Assembly: GCF_001905385.1 (NCBI RefSeq)
Contig: NZ_LIPF01000009.1
Span: 1-64,000 of the forward strand
Origin: Streptomyces sp. CB02414
GTDB taxonomy: Bacteria; Actinomycetota; Actinomycetes; Streptomycetales; Streptomycetaceae
Direction: 5' to 3'
DNA: 64,000 nt
Shown here: in pieces, positions 16,029-23,727 of the stretch
Layout: the number at the start of each line of letters is the position of its first letter
Position numbering within the stretch: position 1 is the first letter of the stretch
Translations under genes and position numbers: made by a program
The notes under the pieces: model-generated
The model's input: the letters and a program-made list of their open reading frames with translations, nothing else
Database searches by the model: none
Told to the model about the DNA's origin: nothing

Positions 16029-18925
16029 CGACCGTCCCCCTTAGTCGTTCCTCGTGGTGCTTGTGGTGCTGTGCCGCCGGGGACGTCGTCCCCGGCGGCG
16101 TTCTCCCGGCGGCCGCGCTGCCAGCCGCGCTGGAGCGAGGCCATACGGCTGCGTACCTCCTCGGCGTCCCGGTCGGCGGGGTCGGGGCGGTCCTCGGCCG
16201 GTCTTTCGGCGCTCTGCCTGAGCTGGGGGGCGAGGTTGGCCTGCCGTACGCGCCGGGGCAGGGCGCCCGTCCCGGGTCCGGCGGCGGGCGGTGTGCCCGG
16301 GGCGCCGGGCTCGGGGGCGGTGCCCCGGGCGCGGTGCTCGCCGTCGTGGGCCGAAGAGCCCCGTGGCATGGGAGACGCGCCGCGGCGGCGGGCCGGCAGG
16401 GACGGCAGCGCGTCGGTCTCCGCGCGGTCGGTGCCGGTGATGCCCCGGCCGCCGTCGCGGCCGGCGGTACGGTCCTCGGCGCGGTTCTCGCGCCGGCGAC
16501 GGGCCGGGAGCGCGGGGGGCTCGTCCGGTCGTTCCCGCGGCGTCGTCCGGGCTTCCCTCCGGGCCGAGTCCTTCGTGGGCGTCTCGTCCACGTCGTCCGG
16601 GCCGGCCCGTTCGGGGACCGGCCGCCCGTGCGAGCTGACCAGTTTCGGGGTCCGGCGGCGGGGCGGCGCGACCGGCCCGCTCGCCGCCTCCTCGCCCCCG
16701 GGTGACGCTGCGTCGTCGTTCCGGTCCTGGCGGCGCCCGTCCGAGCGGCGGGCAGCCGACGGGTCGTCGTCGTCCGCGGTGACGAGGGAGCGGCGCGGGC
16801 GGAACAGGCCGCCCCGTTCGCTGTCCTGGTCGCCGAGCCCGCCCGCCAGGTCGTCGAGGGCGTCCAGGTCGACGGGCGCCTCCAGTTCCACCGGCCCGTC
16901 CAGCAACGGGGACGGCCGTCCCGGCAGGCGTGCGGGAACGTGGGCCAAGGCGGAACGGCGGCTCTCCTCCCGCTTCTTCTCCGTCACGTGCTGGGGGCGG
17001 TCGAGACGGAAGCCGACGCCGTTGGTGTCCGGGGCGTCGTCCGTCAGGAGCGCGTCGGGGACGAAGACGACGGCCGTGGTGCCGCCGTACGGGGAAGGCT
17101 GCAGGGACACCCGGACGTTCTGCCGCTGGGCGAGCCGGCTGACGACGAACAGGCCGAGGCGGTCGGTGTCGGACAGCTCGAACTCCGGTGTCTCGGCGAG
17201 CCGGAGGTTGGCGTCGAGGAGGGCGTCGCCCGCCATGCCGAGGCCCCGGTCGTGGATCTCCAGGGTGAAGCCGTTGGCGACGCGCTCGCCCAGGACCTGT
17301 ACGGCGGTGTGCGGTGGGGAGAACACCGTGGCGTTCTCCAGGAGTTCGGCCACCAGGTGGGTGAGGTCGGCGACGGCCGGGCCGGTGACGGCGACGCGGG
17401 GCAGCCGGCGGACCTCGATGCGCTCGTAGTCCTCGACCTCGGCGACGGCGGCCCGCACCACGTCCATGAGCTGGACCGGCTTGCGCCACTGCCGGGAGGG
17501 GGCGGCGCCGGAGAGGATGACCAGGCCCTCGGCGTGCCGGCGCATGCGGGTGGTCAGGTGGTCCAGGCGGAAGAGGTCGGCGAGTTCCTCGGTGTCCTCG
17601 GTGCGGCGCTCCATGGTGTCCAGCAGGGTGAGCTGCTTGTGCAGCAGCACCTGGCTGCGCCGGGCGAGGTTGACGAAGACCTCGGAGACGCCGGCACGGA
17701 GTTCGGCCTGCTTGACGGCGGCCTCCACGGCGGCGCGCTGGAGGGTGTTGAGGGCCTGGCCGACCTCGCCGATCTCGTTCTTGTCGTACTCCAGGCGCGG
17801 CACCTCGGTCTCGACGTCCACCTCCTCGCCCGCCGAGAGGCGGCGCATCACGCTGGGCAGGCGGACGCCGGACGCCTCGTGGGCCTCCAGGCGCAGCTGC
17901 CTGAGGTCGCGGATGAGGGAACGGCCGACGCGCACGGACAGGAAGAGGGAGAACAGCAGGGCGATCAGGCCGAGGGCGCCGGCGACGACCACCTTGGCGA
18001 TGGTGTTCGTCGCGACCGGGTCGACGCGGTCCTGGTAGCGGTCGGCGGCGTGGTCGTCGAGGTCGCCCAGTTCGTCGAGGACGCTGCCCGCGGCGGTGTC
18101 CCAGCTCTGGGCGGTGACGCCGCGGGGCATTCCGGCCTCGGTGGAGACGGCCGCCTGCTCGGCGGTCCGCAGGGGGGCGGAGGCGGCGTTCTTCCAGAAG
18201 CGCTGGTAACGGCCGCGTTCGGCGGCGGGCAGCAGCGGGAGGTTGATGTCGTACATCATCGTCCGCTGGGCGACGAGGTCGGAGACGTCACGGGCCTCGG
18301 CGCGGGTGAGCCGGCCGGTGACCAGGGCGGAGCCGAGGAGGGCGTCCTCGCGGGAGAGCAGCTCGCGCGCGCGGGAGACGTTGACGAGTGCGCGGTACTG
18401 CTTGTCCAGGTTCACGTCGTCCACGACGTGGAGGTTGGCGAGCAGCTCGTGGCAGGGGTCGACGAGCCGGTTGTAGAGGCCGAGGGCCTGAGCCCGGTCG
18501 ACGGTGCCGTCCTCGACGCTGCGGCGCAGCGAGCCGATGCCGTCGAAGGCGTCCAGTACGGCGGTGAGCCGCTCCTGTTCGGCCCGGCCCATCGCGTCGC
18601 GGACGTCGGCGTCCGCGGCGCCCCGGCGGATCTCGGCGACGGCCTCGTCGGTGGCGGTGCGGCTGCGCTCCAGGGCGGCCAGGCCGTCGGAGGCGCGCGG
18701 GTCGGCGAGGTGGACGAGGGTCTGGCGGCGCTCCTGCTGGAGGACGCGGATGGTGTCCTCGACCGGGTAGCCGATCTCCTCGACGACGGTGGTGACGTCG
18801 AACAGGCGGCTCGCCTCGCGTCCCGTGAGCACCGTTGCGAAGCCCCAGATCGCGGTCAGGGAGACCAGCGGCACGAGAAGCAGCGCCACGATCTTCCGGC
18901 GGATCGACTTCCCGCGAAAGCGCAT
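16025..18925 (-). CDS. cvnA: conservon sensor-histidine-kinase-like membrane protein (CvnA family)
   Basis: 966 residues, the sensory component of the conservon. A transmembrane helix at about 11-31 and a second at about 305-330 flank an extracytoplasmic nitrate/sulfonate-sensor-like helical domain. Then come a HAMP-like region, a helical region with VFVNLARRSQVLLHKQL and LDHLTTRMRRHAEGLVILSG, and an HATPase domain (ELLENATVFSPP, DRGLGM, GLFVVSRLA, YGGTTAVVF). As in other CvnA proteins there is no ordinary phospho-acceptor His box. The last ~300 residues are a low-complexity Arg/Pro/Asp-rich tail. ATG 18925 follows GGGGGAGG; the longer open frame upstream is noncoding. Confidence 0.92.
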   Translation of the reverse strand: MRFRGKSIRRKIVALLLVPLVSLTAIWGFATVLTGREASRLFDVTTVVEEIGYPVEDTIRVLQQERRQTLVHLADPRASDGLAALERSRTATDEAVAEIRRGAADADVRDAMGRAEQERLTAVLDAFDGIGSLRRSVEDGTVDRAQALGLYNRLVDPCHELLANLHVVDDVNLDKQYRALVNVSRARELLSREDALLGSALVTGRLTRAEARDVSDLVAQRTMMYDINLPLLPAAERGRYQRFWKNAASAPLRTAEQAAVSTEAGMPRGVTAQSWDTAAGSVLDELGDLDDHAADRYQDRVDPVATNTIAKVVVAGALGLIALLFSLFLSVRVGRSLIRDLRQLRLEAHEASGVRLPSVMRRLSAGEEVDVETEVPRLEYDKNEIGEVGQALNTLQRAAVEAAVKQAELRAGVSEVFVNLARRSQVLLHKQLTLLDTMERRTEDTEELADLFRLDHLTTRMRRHAEGLVILSGAAPSRQWRKPVQLMDVVRAAVAEVEDYERIEVRRLPRVAVTGPAVADLTHLVAELLENATVFSPPHTAVQVLGERVANGFTLEIHDRGLGMAGDALLDANLRLAETPEFELSDTDRLGLFVVSRLAQRQNVRVSLQPSPYGGTTAVVFVPDALLTDDAPDTNGVGFRLDRPQHVTEKKREESRRSALAHVPARLPGRPSPLLDGPVELEAPVDLDALDDLAGGLGDQDSERGGLFRPRRSLVTADDDDPSAARRSDGRRQDRNDDAASPGGEEAASGPVAPPRRRTPKLVSSHGRPVPERAGPDDVDETPTKDSARREARTTPRERPDEPPALPARRRRENRAEDRTAGRDGGRGITGTDRAETDALPSLPARRRGASPMPRGSSAHDGEHRARGTAPEPGAPGTPPAAGPGTGALPRRVRQANLAPQLRQSAERPAEDRPDPADRDAEEVRSRMASLQRGWQRGRRENAAGDDVPGGTAPQAPRGTTKGDGR

Positions 18926-19347
18926 GGCCTCCCCCAGCTCGTCCCCCACCGGCAGGGGGTACACATGTGCGTCAACAAACGGCGCGAGCCTACTACTGAC
19001 ACACAGGTAACTCGAAGACCTGTCCGGAATCCGAACCTCCGCACCGCCGTACGGTGATGGCCAGTTGTCCGGCCATTGCGGGAGATTGCCCACCGGGATC
19101 CGACGCCGGGCGGGGTGCGGCGCCCCGCCCTGAGAGCGGGTGGGTTGGCCGGATTTTTTCGGCCGGGCGGGCTTCCCGGGAATCTTGAGCGGCCGTCGTT
19201 CGTCCTTCACTACGGGAAATGGAGGCGGAATCGGCCACAGGAGCCGCATCCCGCCCCCGGGCGGCGTAAAGCAGCGCAAGCCGGGCAGCCAGAGGGGAGC
19301 CGTGTCCTCGGACACGGGCGAGCGGTCTGCAGGCGGTGGGGAGTGAC
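18926..19347. other. divergent intergenic region between the conservon and a membrane protein gene
   Basis: 422 bases that must hold promoters for both directions. GGCCG at about 19146 pairs with CGGCC around GATTTTTT, a small T-loop hairpin. No confident -10/-35 pair was found on either strand. Reading frames through it lack start signals. Confidence 0.4.
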
Positions 19348-19932
19348 ATGGTGATGGGCACGGCGGAGCGGCGCAAGGCGCCCGAGGACGGTGGTGCGGC
19401 CGGGTCGACGGCCCGCTCGGTGCGCGAGGCGCCGGATCGCGACATTCCGTCGGCGGGACCGGTCCCGGCGGAACCGGACGCACCGGGGCCCGAGCGGCGG
19501 ACTCGGGCGGACCGGCACGCAGAGCGTGAAGAGCGGCCGGCCTACCGGCCGTTGTGGACGGAGGAGCCCGCCCGGCGGCGCCGGCTGCCGGATCCAGTGC
19601 GTACAGCGGCCGTGCGGGCGGTGCTGGTCGTAGCCGTAACGCTGATCATGGCGATGGTGGCTTTCCTGTGCACGTTGGCCGGGTCCTGGCTGGCGTTCCC
19701 CATGGTGCTCGGCAGCGTGGCGGGCACGGTGGTGGCCACGTGGGGCGTGCTGGACGTGTGGGTGACCCGGCAGGTCTGGAACCAGCGGCACGGCGTGGTC
19801 TCCGTGCCGAGCAGCACCGCGCGGGCGATGCGGCGCGAGCGGCGGCGGGCGAGGCGACAGGCCCGGTCCGCGGAGCGGGCACAGGAGCGGATACGCAGGC
19901 GGGGCGGCGCGGGGCAGTTGTCGCACCCCTGA
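19348..19932 (+). CDS. putative integral membrane protein, function unknown
   Basis: 194 residues. A charged, disordered N-terminal half (to about 85) is followed by two hydrophobic helices (about 92-113 and 118-138, VLVVAVTLIMAMVAFLCTL then LAFPMVLGSVAGTVVATWG) and an Arg-rich C-terminal tail. No enzyme motif is present. ATG 19348 has GGGGAG upstream; two further in-frame ATG/GTG codons lie within a few residues. It is divergent from the conservon and might belong with it, but nothing in the protein proves that. Confidence 0.7.
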   Translation: MVMGTAERRKAPEDGGAAGSTARSVREAPDRDIPSAGPVPAEPDAPGPERRTRADRHAEREERPAYRPLWTEEPARRRRLPDPVRTAAVRAVLVVAVTLIMAMVAFLCTLAGSWLAFPMVLGSVAGTVVATWGVLDVWVTRQVWNQRHGVVSVPSSTARAMRRERRRARRQARSAERAQERIRRRGGAGQLSHP

Positions 19933-19959
19933 GCCGGCCGGGCCCGGGGAGGGCTCCGT

Positions 19960-21144
19960 TCACGACTGAGCGGATCGGACCAGTCCGGCCTCTCGGGCGA
20001 GTTCGCGTCGGGCCCGCGTGAAGGAGCGCGGCCTGTCCACCGCGAGCACCGCGGTCGTCCGTCCGTCCCGTTCGTAGCGGGCGAGGAATCCGTCCGGGCC
20101 CGGAACGCCGTCGGCGATCCCGCCCTCGGTGATGCGGACGCTGTCCCCGTGCCGGCGCCGGCCGGTGAACTGGATGCGGGCGCCGTACTGGTCGGACCAG
20201 AAGTACGGCTCCTCTACGGCGCTCCGCACGGTCCGCCCGGCGAGCAGGTTGGTCACGGCGACGCGGGGCTGCCCGGTGGCGGAGGTCCAGTGCTCCGCGC
20301 GTGTGCCGCCGACGCGGGCCACGTCGCCGACGGCGACCACCTGCGCCAGGGACGTGACGCAGCCGTCGTCGCACAGGACTCCGTCGTTCCGTACCAGCGG
20401 CGAACCGGCCAGCCAGGCGGTGTTGGGCGCGGCGCCGATGCCGAAGACCACCACGTCCGCGGGGAGGGTGCGGCCGTCGGAGAGCGCCACGCCGGTGACA
20501 GCGGCCGTACCGCGCAGCGCGGTGACGGTCGCGCCGGTCACCAGTTCCGTACCGGCGCGGCGGTGCAGCCCGGCGCACACGGCGGCCATGGCGGCGCCGA
20601 GTTGGGGCACGAGTGGCAGCGGGGCGGCTTCGACGACGGTGACGGTGTGCCCGAGGGCGGCGCACGAGGAGGCGGTCTCCGCGCCGATGAAGCCGCCGCC
20701 CACGACGACGACCCGGCGAGGGCCGCGGGTGAGCTCCGCGCGCAGGCCGCGGGCGTCGTCCAGGGTCCGCAGGGTGTGGAGGCCGGCGAGGTCGCGGACC
20801 GGGGGGCGCCGGGCCGACGCGCCGGTGGCGACGACGACACCGTCGGCGGACACGGTGCGGCCGTCGTCGAGCAGCACCGTACGACCGCGGGCGTCCAGGC
20901 CGCGGGCGCGCACGCCGAGCAACCACTCCGCGTCCAGAGCGGCGGTCTCCTCACTGTCGGTGAGCGCCAGTTGCTCCTCGCCGGTGCGGCCGGTGAGGAA
21001 GCCCTTGGAGAGGGGAGGCCGGTCGTAGGGGCGGTGGGGTTCGTCGCCGACGATCACCAGGCGGCCGTCGAAGCCCTGGGCCCGCAGTTCGCGGGCGGCG
21101 TAGAGGCCGGACAGGGAGGCGCCGACGACGGCGACGGTCCTCAT
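19960..21144 (-). CDS. ferredoxin reductase (FAD/NAD-dependent, Rieske-oxygenase type)
   Basis: Pyridine-nucleotide-disulfide-type flavoprotein of 394 residues that passes electrons from NAD(P)H to a [2Fe-2S] ferredoxin. The FAD dinucleotide loop VVGASLSGLYAA is at the N terminus, YDRPPLSKGFL follows, the NAD loop VVVVGGGFIGAE lies mid-protein and GDVAR binds FAD near the C terminus. The C-terminal reductase domain (QYGARIQFTGR) is like that of aromatic-oxygenase reductases. Its ATG overlaps the stop of the small Rieske ferredoxin gene by four bases. It most probably feeds that ferredoxin, which in turn feeds the betaine oxygenase encoded at 27397. Confidence 0.9.
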   Translation of the reverse strand: MRTVAVVGASLSGLYAARELRAQGFDGRLVIVGDEPHRPYDRPPLSKGFLTGRTGEEQLALTDSEETAALDAEWLLGVRARGLDARGRTVLLDDGRTVSADGVVVATGASARRPPVRDLAGLHTLRTLDDARGLRAELTRGPRRVVVVGGGFIGAETASSCAALGHTVTVVEAAPLPLVPQLGAAMAAVCAGLHRRAGTELVTGATVTALRGTAAVTGVALSDGRTLPADVVVFGIGAAPNTAWLAGSPLVRNDGVLCDDGCVTSLAQVVAVGDVARVGGTRAEHWTSATGQPRVAVTNLLAGRTVRSAVEEPYFWSDQYGARIQFTGRRRHGDSVRITEGGIADGVPGPDGFLARYERDGRTTAVLAVDRPRSFTRARRELAREAGLVRSAQS

Positions 21145-21464
21145 GCGGCGCTGCCCTCCTGCGCGGCGAGACGGACGTGGACCACACCGTCCTCGACGAC
21201 GACGCCGTGGGTGCGGACGGGCCAGCGGGCCGGGAGGCAGGTCGGCAGGCCGGTGCGGAGATCGAAGGAAGCGGCGTGCAGCGGGCACTCGACCAGGCAC
21301 CCTTCCAGCCAGCCCTCGGAGAGGGAGGCGTCCTGGTGGCTGCACGTGTCGTCGACGGCGTAGAGGTCGCCGTCGTCGGTGTGGAAGACGGCGATCGGCG
21401 GACTGGTCGCGACGCGGACGGACTCACCCTTGGGGAGGTCTTCGAGACGGCAGACGGGAATCAT
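21141..21464 (-). CDS. Rieske-type [2Fe-2S] ferredoxin
   Basis: 107-residue electron carrier. Cluster ligands are C41 and H43 (CSHQDASL) and C60 and H63 (CPLHAASFD), the C-x-H...C-x2-H Rieske pattern of oxygenase ferredoxins and NirD. The ATG at 21464 has GAGGGGAG upstream. It is translationally coupled to the ferredoxin reductase downstream and divergent from the IclR regulator, with a candidate operator in between. Presumed partner: the Rieske oxygenase at 27397-28530. Confidence 0.92.
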   Translation of the reverse strand: MIPVCRLEDLPKGESVRVATSPPIAVFHTDDGDLYAVDDTCSHQDASLSEGWLEGCLVECPLHAASFDLRTGLPTCLPARWPVRTHGVVVEDGVVHVRLAAQEGSAA

Positions 21465-21548
21465 GGGCTCCCCTCTCGGTACGGACCGCGTGGTGGGGAG
21501 GGGGCGGCACGCGTACCCTTCCGCGATCCGGACGCTTCGGTAACATGA

Positions 21549-21586
21549 TGTTTCACATGGCGCACTGGAGAGCGCTATACGCAACA
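21549..21586. promoter_or_regulatory. candidate IclR operator, copy 1 (15-8-15 inverted repeat)
   Basis: TGTTTCACATGGCGC (21549-21563), 8 bases, then GCGCTATACGCAACA (21572-21586). The right arm reverse-complements to TGTTGCGTATAGCGC, matching the left arm at 11 of 15 positions. A second copy of the same element lies at 22589-22626. Its place between the ferredoxin genes and the IclR gene would allow control of both and autoregulation. Confidence 0.65.
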
Positions 21587-21667
21587 GAATCCGGGCGGGC
21601 GCCCTTGGCGTCAAGGGCTTCCCGCGGACGCGGCCCGAAAGGGCCGTCAGGTGGTGGGAGTCGAGCC

Positions 21668-22492
21668 ATGCCCCGCACGCACAAGCAGCCCGACCATGGT
21701 GAGGACCGCGTGGAGAACAAGCAGGCCGGCAGAGGCGCGGCGAGCGGTGTGCAGTCGGTGGACCGCGCCGTGAGCGTCCTTGAGATCCTCGCCCGGCACG
21801 GCGAGGCCGGCGTCACCGAGATCGCCGACGAGCTGGACGTGCACAAGTCCACCGCCTTCCGCCTGCTCGGCGTCCTGGAGAACCGCGGCCTGGTCGCCCA
21901 GGAGAAGGAGCGCGGCAAGTACTACCTGGGGGCGGGAGTGCTGCGGCTCGCCGGGGCCGCGGCGGTGCGGCTGGACATCTCGCAGGAGGGCGTTCCGGTC
22001 TGCCGCGAACTCGCCGACGAACTGGGTGAGACGTCGAACATCGCGGTGCTCGACGACGACGCGGCGGTCAACATCATGCAGGCCCGCGGCACCGCCTCGG
22101 TGACGGCGCAGAACTGGCTCGGCAGACGCACCCCGCTGCACGCCACCGCCAGCGGCAAGGTACTGCTGGCCCACCTGCCGACCACCCTGCGCGAAGGCCT
22201 GCTGGCCCGCCCCCTGCACCGGTTCACCGAGCACACCGTCACCGGCGCGGCGGTGCTGCGCGGCGAGCTGGCGACCGTGGCGGACCAGGGCTACGCGATC
22301 ACGCAGGAGGAGCTGGAGATCGGGCTCGCCGCCGTGGCGGCTCCCGTGCGCTCCCACGACGGCAAGGTGATCGCCTCGATCAGCGTCTCGGGCCCGGTGT
22401 ACCGGCTGACTCCGGAGCGGCTCGCGGACCTGGCCGAGCGGACCCTGGCGGCGGGGGTGGAGCTGTCCCGCCGTATGGGCTACGGCGGCTGA
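21668..22492 (+). CDS. IclR-family transcriptional regulator of the betaine locus
   Basis: 274 residues. The N-terminal winged helix (SVDRAVSVLEIL, VTEIADELDVHKSTAFRLLGVLENRGLV) is followed by the IclR effector domain (LHATASGKVLLAH, YAITQEELEIGLAAVAAPV, ASISVSGPVYRL). ATG 21668 has GGGAG upstream; the GTG at 21710 with GAGGACC is an in-frame alternative. It sits between the ferredoxin/reductase pair (opposite strand) and the dehydrogenase-to-oxygenase operon (same strand), and both flanking promoter regions carry the same inverted repeat. Whether it represses or activates cannot be told. Confidence 0.93.
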   Translation: MPRTHKQPDHGEDRVENKQAGRGAASGVQSVDRAVSVLEILARHGEAGVTEIADELDVHKSTAFRLLGVLENRGLVAQEKERGKYYLGAGVLRLAGAAAVRLDISQEGVPVCRELADELGETSNIAVLDDDAAVNIMQARGTASVTAQNWLGRRTPLHATASGKVLLAHLPTTLREGLLARPLHRFTEHTVTGAAVLRGELATVADQGYAITQEELEIGLAAVAAPVRSHDGKVIASISVSGPVYRLTPERLADLAERTLAAGVELSRRMGYGG

Positions 22493-22588
22493 CCGGGCAC
22501 GCGCCCGCGTGGCGCGGCACGGCGCCGAGGGGGTTCTCCCGGGCGTTGTCCCGCACCTCTTGACGGCCACTCTCCGGCCTTCCCACTA

Positions 22589-22626
22589 TGTTCCTCATAG
22601 CGCAACCCATCGTGCACTGCGCAACA
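22589..22626. promoter_or_regulatory. candidate IclR operator, copy 2
   Basis: TGTTCCTCATAGCGC, 8 bases, then GTGCACTGCGCAACA. Aligned without gaps to copy 1 over 38 bases, about two thirds of positions agree, including both outer arms (TGTT and GCAACA) and the GCGC inner boxes. It ends 15 bases before the GTG start at 22642, so a bound regulator would overlap the promoter or the start site. Confidence 0.65.
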
Positions 22627-22641
22627 GCTGAGGAGCTTGTC

Positions 22642-23727
22642 GTGACACACGAGGTCCGTGCCGTAGTCGCTGTCGAGAAGGGCGCACCGGTCGAGGTGCG
22701 GACGATCGTCGTCCCGGACCCGGGCCCCGGCGAGGTCCTCGTCGCCGTACAGGCCTGCGGGGTCTGCCACACGGACCTGCACTACCGGGAGGGCGCGATC
22801 ACGGACGGCTTCCCGTTCCTGCTGGGCCATGAGGCGGCCGGCACGGTCGAGGCGGTCGGGGAGGGCGTCACCGACCTGAAGCCGGGCGACTACGTCGTCC
22901 TCGCCTGGCGCGCCCCCTGCGGCGCGTGCCGCTCCTGCCGCCGTGGCCGCCCCTGGTACTGCTTCGACTCCCGCAACGCCGCCCGGCCGATGACGCTCCT
23001 CGACGGCACCCCGCTGACCGCCGCCCTCGGCATCGGCGCCTTCGCCGCCAAGACGCTGGTCGCGGCGGGCCAGGCGGTGAAGGTCGACCCGGCGGCCCGG
23101 CCCGAGGCGGCCGGCCTGATCGGCTGCGGTGTGATGGCGGGTTACGGAGCCGCGGTCCACACCGGCGGCGTCGGCCGCGGCGACTCGGTCGCCGTCATCG
23201 GCTGCGGCGGCGTCGGGAACGCGGCCATCGCGGGCGCCGCCCTGAACGGCGCCATGAAGATCATCGCCATCGACGTCGACGGGGGGAAACTGGACCGGGC
23301 CGAACGGTTCGGCGCCACCCATACCGTCAACTCGCGCGGCACCGACCCCGTCGAGGCGGTCCGCGCCCTCACCGACGGCCACGGCGTGGACCTCGCGATC
23401 GACGCCGTGGGGCACCCGGAGACGTTCCGCCAGGCCTTCTACATGCGCGACCACGCCGGCGTACTGGTCCAGGTCGGCGTGCCCGCACCGGGCACCGCGG
23501 TCGAGCTGCCGCTCATCGACGTGTTCTCCCGGGGCGGCGCCGTCAAGTCGTCCTGGTACGGCGACTGCCTGCCGAGCCGCGACTTCCCGTTCCTCGTCGA
23601 CCAGTACCTGCACGGGCAGCTGGACCTCGGCGCCTTCGTCTCGGAGACCACCTCGCTGGACGGGGTGGAGGAGGCGTTCGCCAAGATGCACCGCGGCGAG
23701 GTGCTGCGCTCGGTGGTGGTCCTGTGA
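22642..23727 (+). CDS. S-(hydroxymethyl)mycothiol dehydrogenase (mycothiol-dependent formaldehyde dehydrogenase)
   Basis: Zinc alcohol-dehydrogenase family enzyme that oxidises the formaldehyde-mycothiol adduct. 361 residues, matching the family. Catalytic zinc: C42 (CGVCHTD) and H63-E64 (LGHEAAG). Structural zinc: C93, C96, C99 and C107 in PCGACRSCRRG...C. The coenzyme site is VIGCGGVGNAA. Actinobacteria use mycothiol in place of glutathione, and this locus makes formaldehyde at up to three steps, which explains its place as first gene of the operon. The GTG at 22642 follows GAGGAG; the longer open frame from 22588 would run through the candidate operator. Its stop overlaps the next start by four bases. 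Confidence 0.93.
   Translation: MTHEVRAVVAVEKGAPVEVRTIVVPDPGPGEVLVAVQACGVCHTDLHYREGAITDGFPFLLGHEAAGTVEAVGEGVTDLKPGDYVVLAWRAPCGACRSCRRGRPWYCFDSRNAARPMTLLDGTPLTAALGIGAFAAKTLVAAGQAVKVDPAARPEAAGLIGCGVMAGYGAAVHTGGVGRGDSVAVIGCGGVGNAAIAGAALNGAMKIIAIDVDGGKLDRAERFGATHTVNSRGTDPVEAVRALTDGHGVDLAIDAVGHPETFRQAFYMRDHAGVLVQVGVPAPGTAVELPLIDVFSRGGAVKSSWYGDCLPSRDFPFLVDQYLHGQLDLGAFVSETTSLDGVEEAFAKMHRGEVLRSVVVL

Noticed and set aside
14515..18925. Conservon as a two-component system
   Set aside because: CvnA lacks a normal His box and there is no response regulator; the four-gene order CvnA-B-C-D with GTPase is the established conservon pattern.
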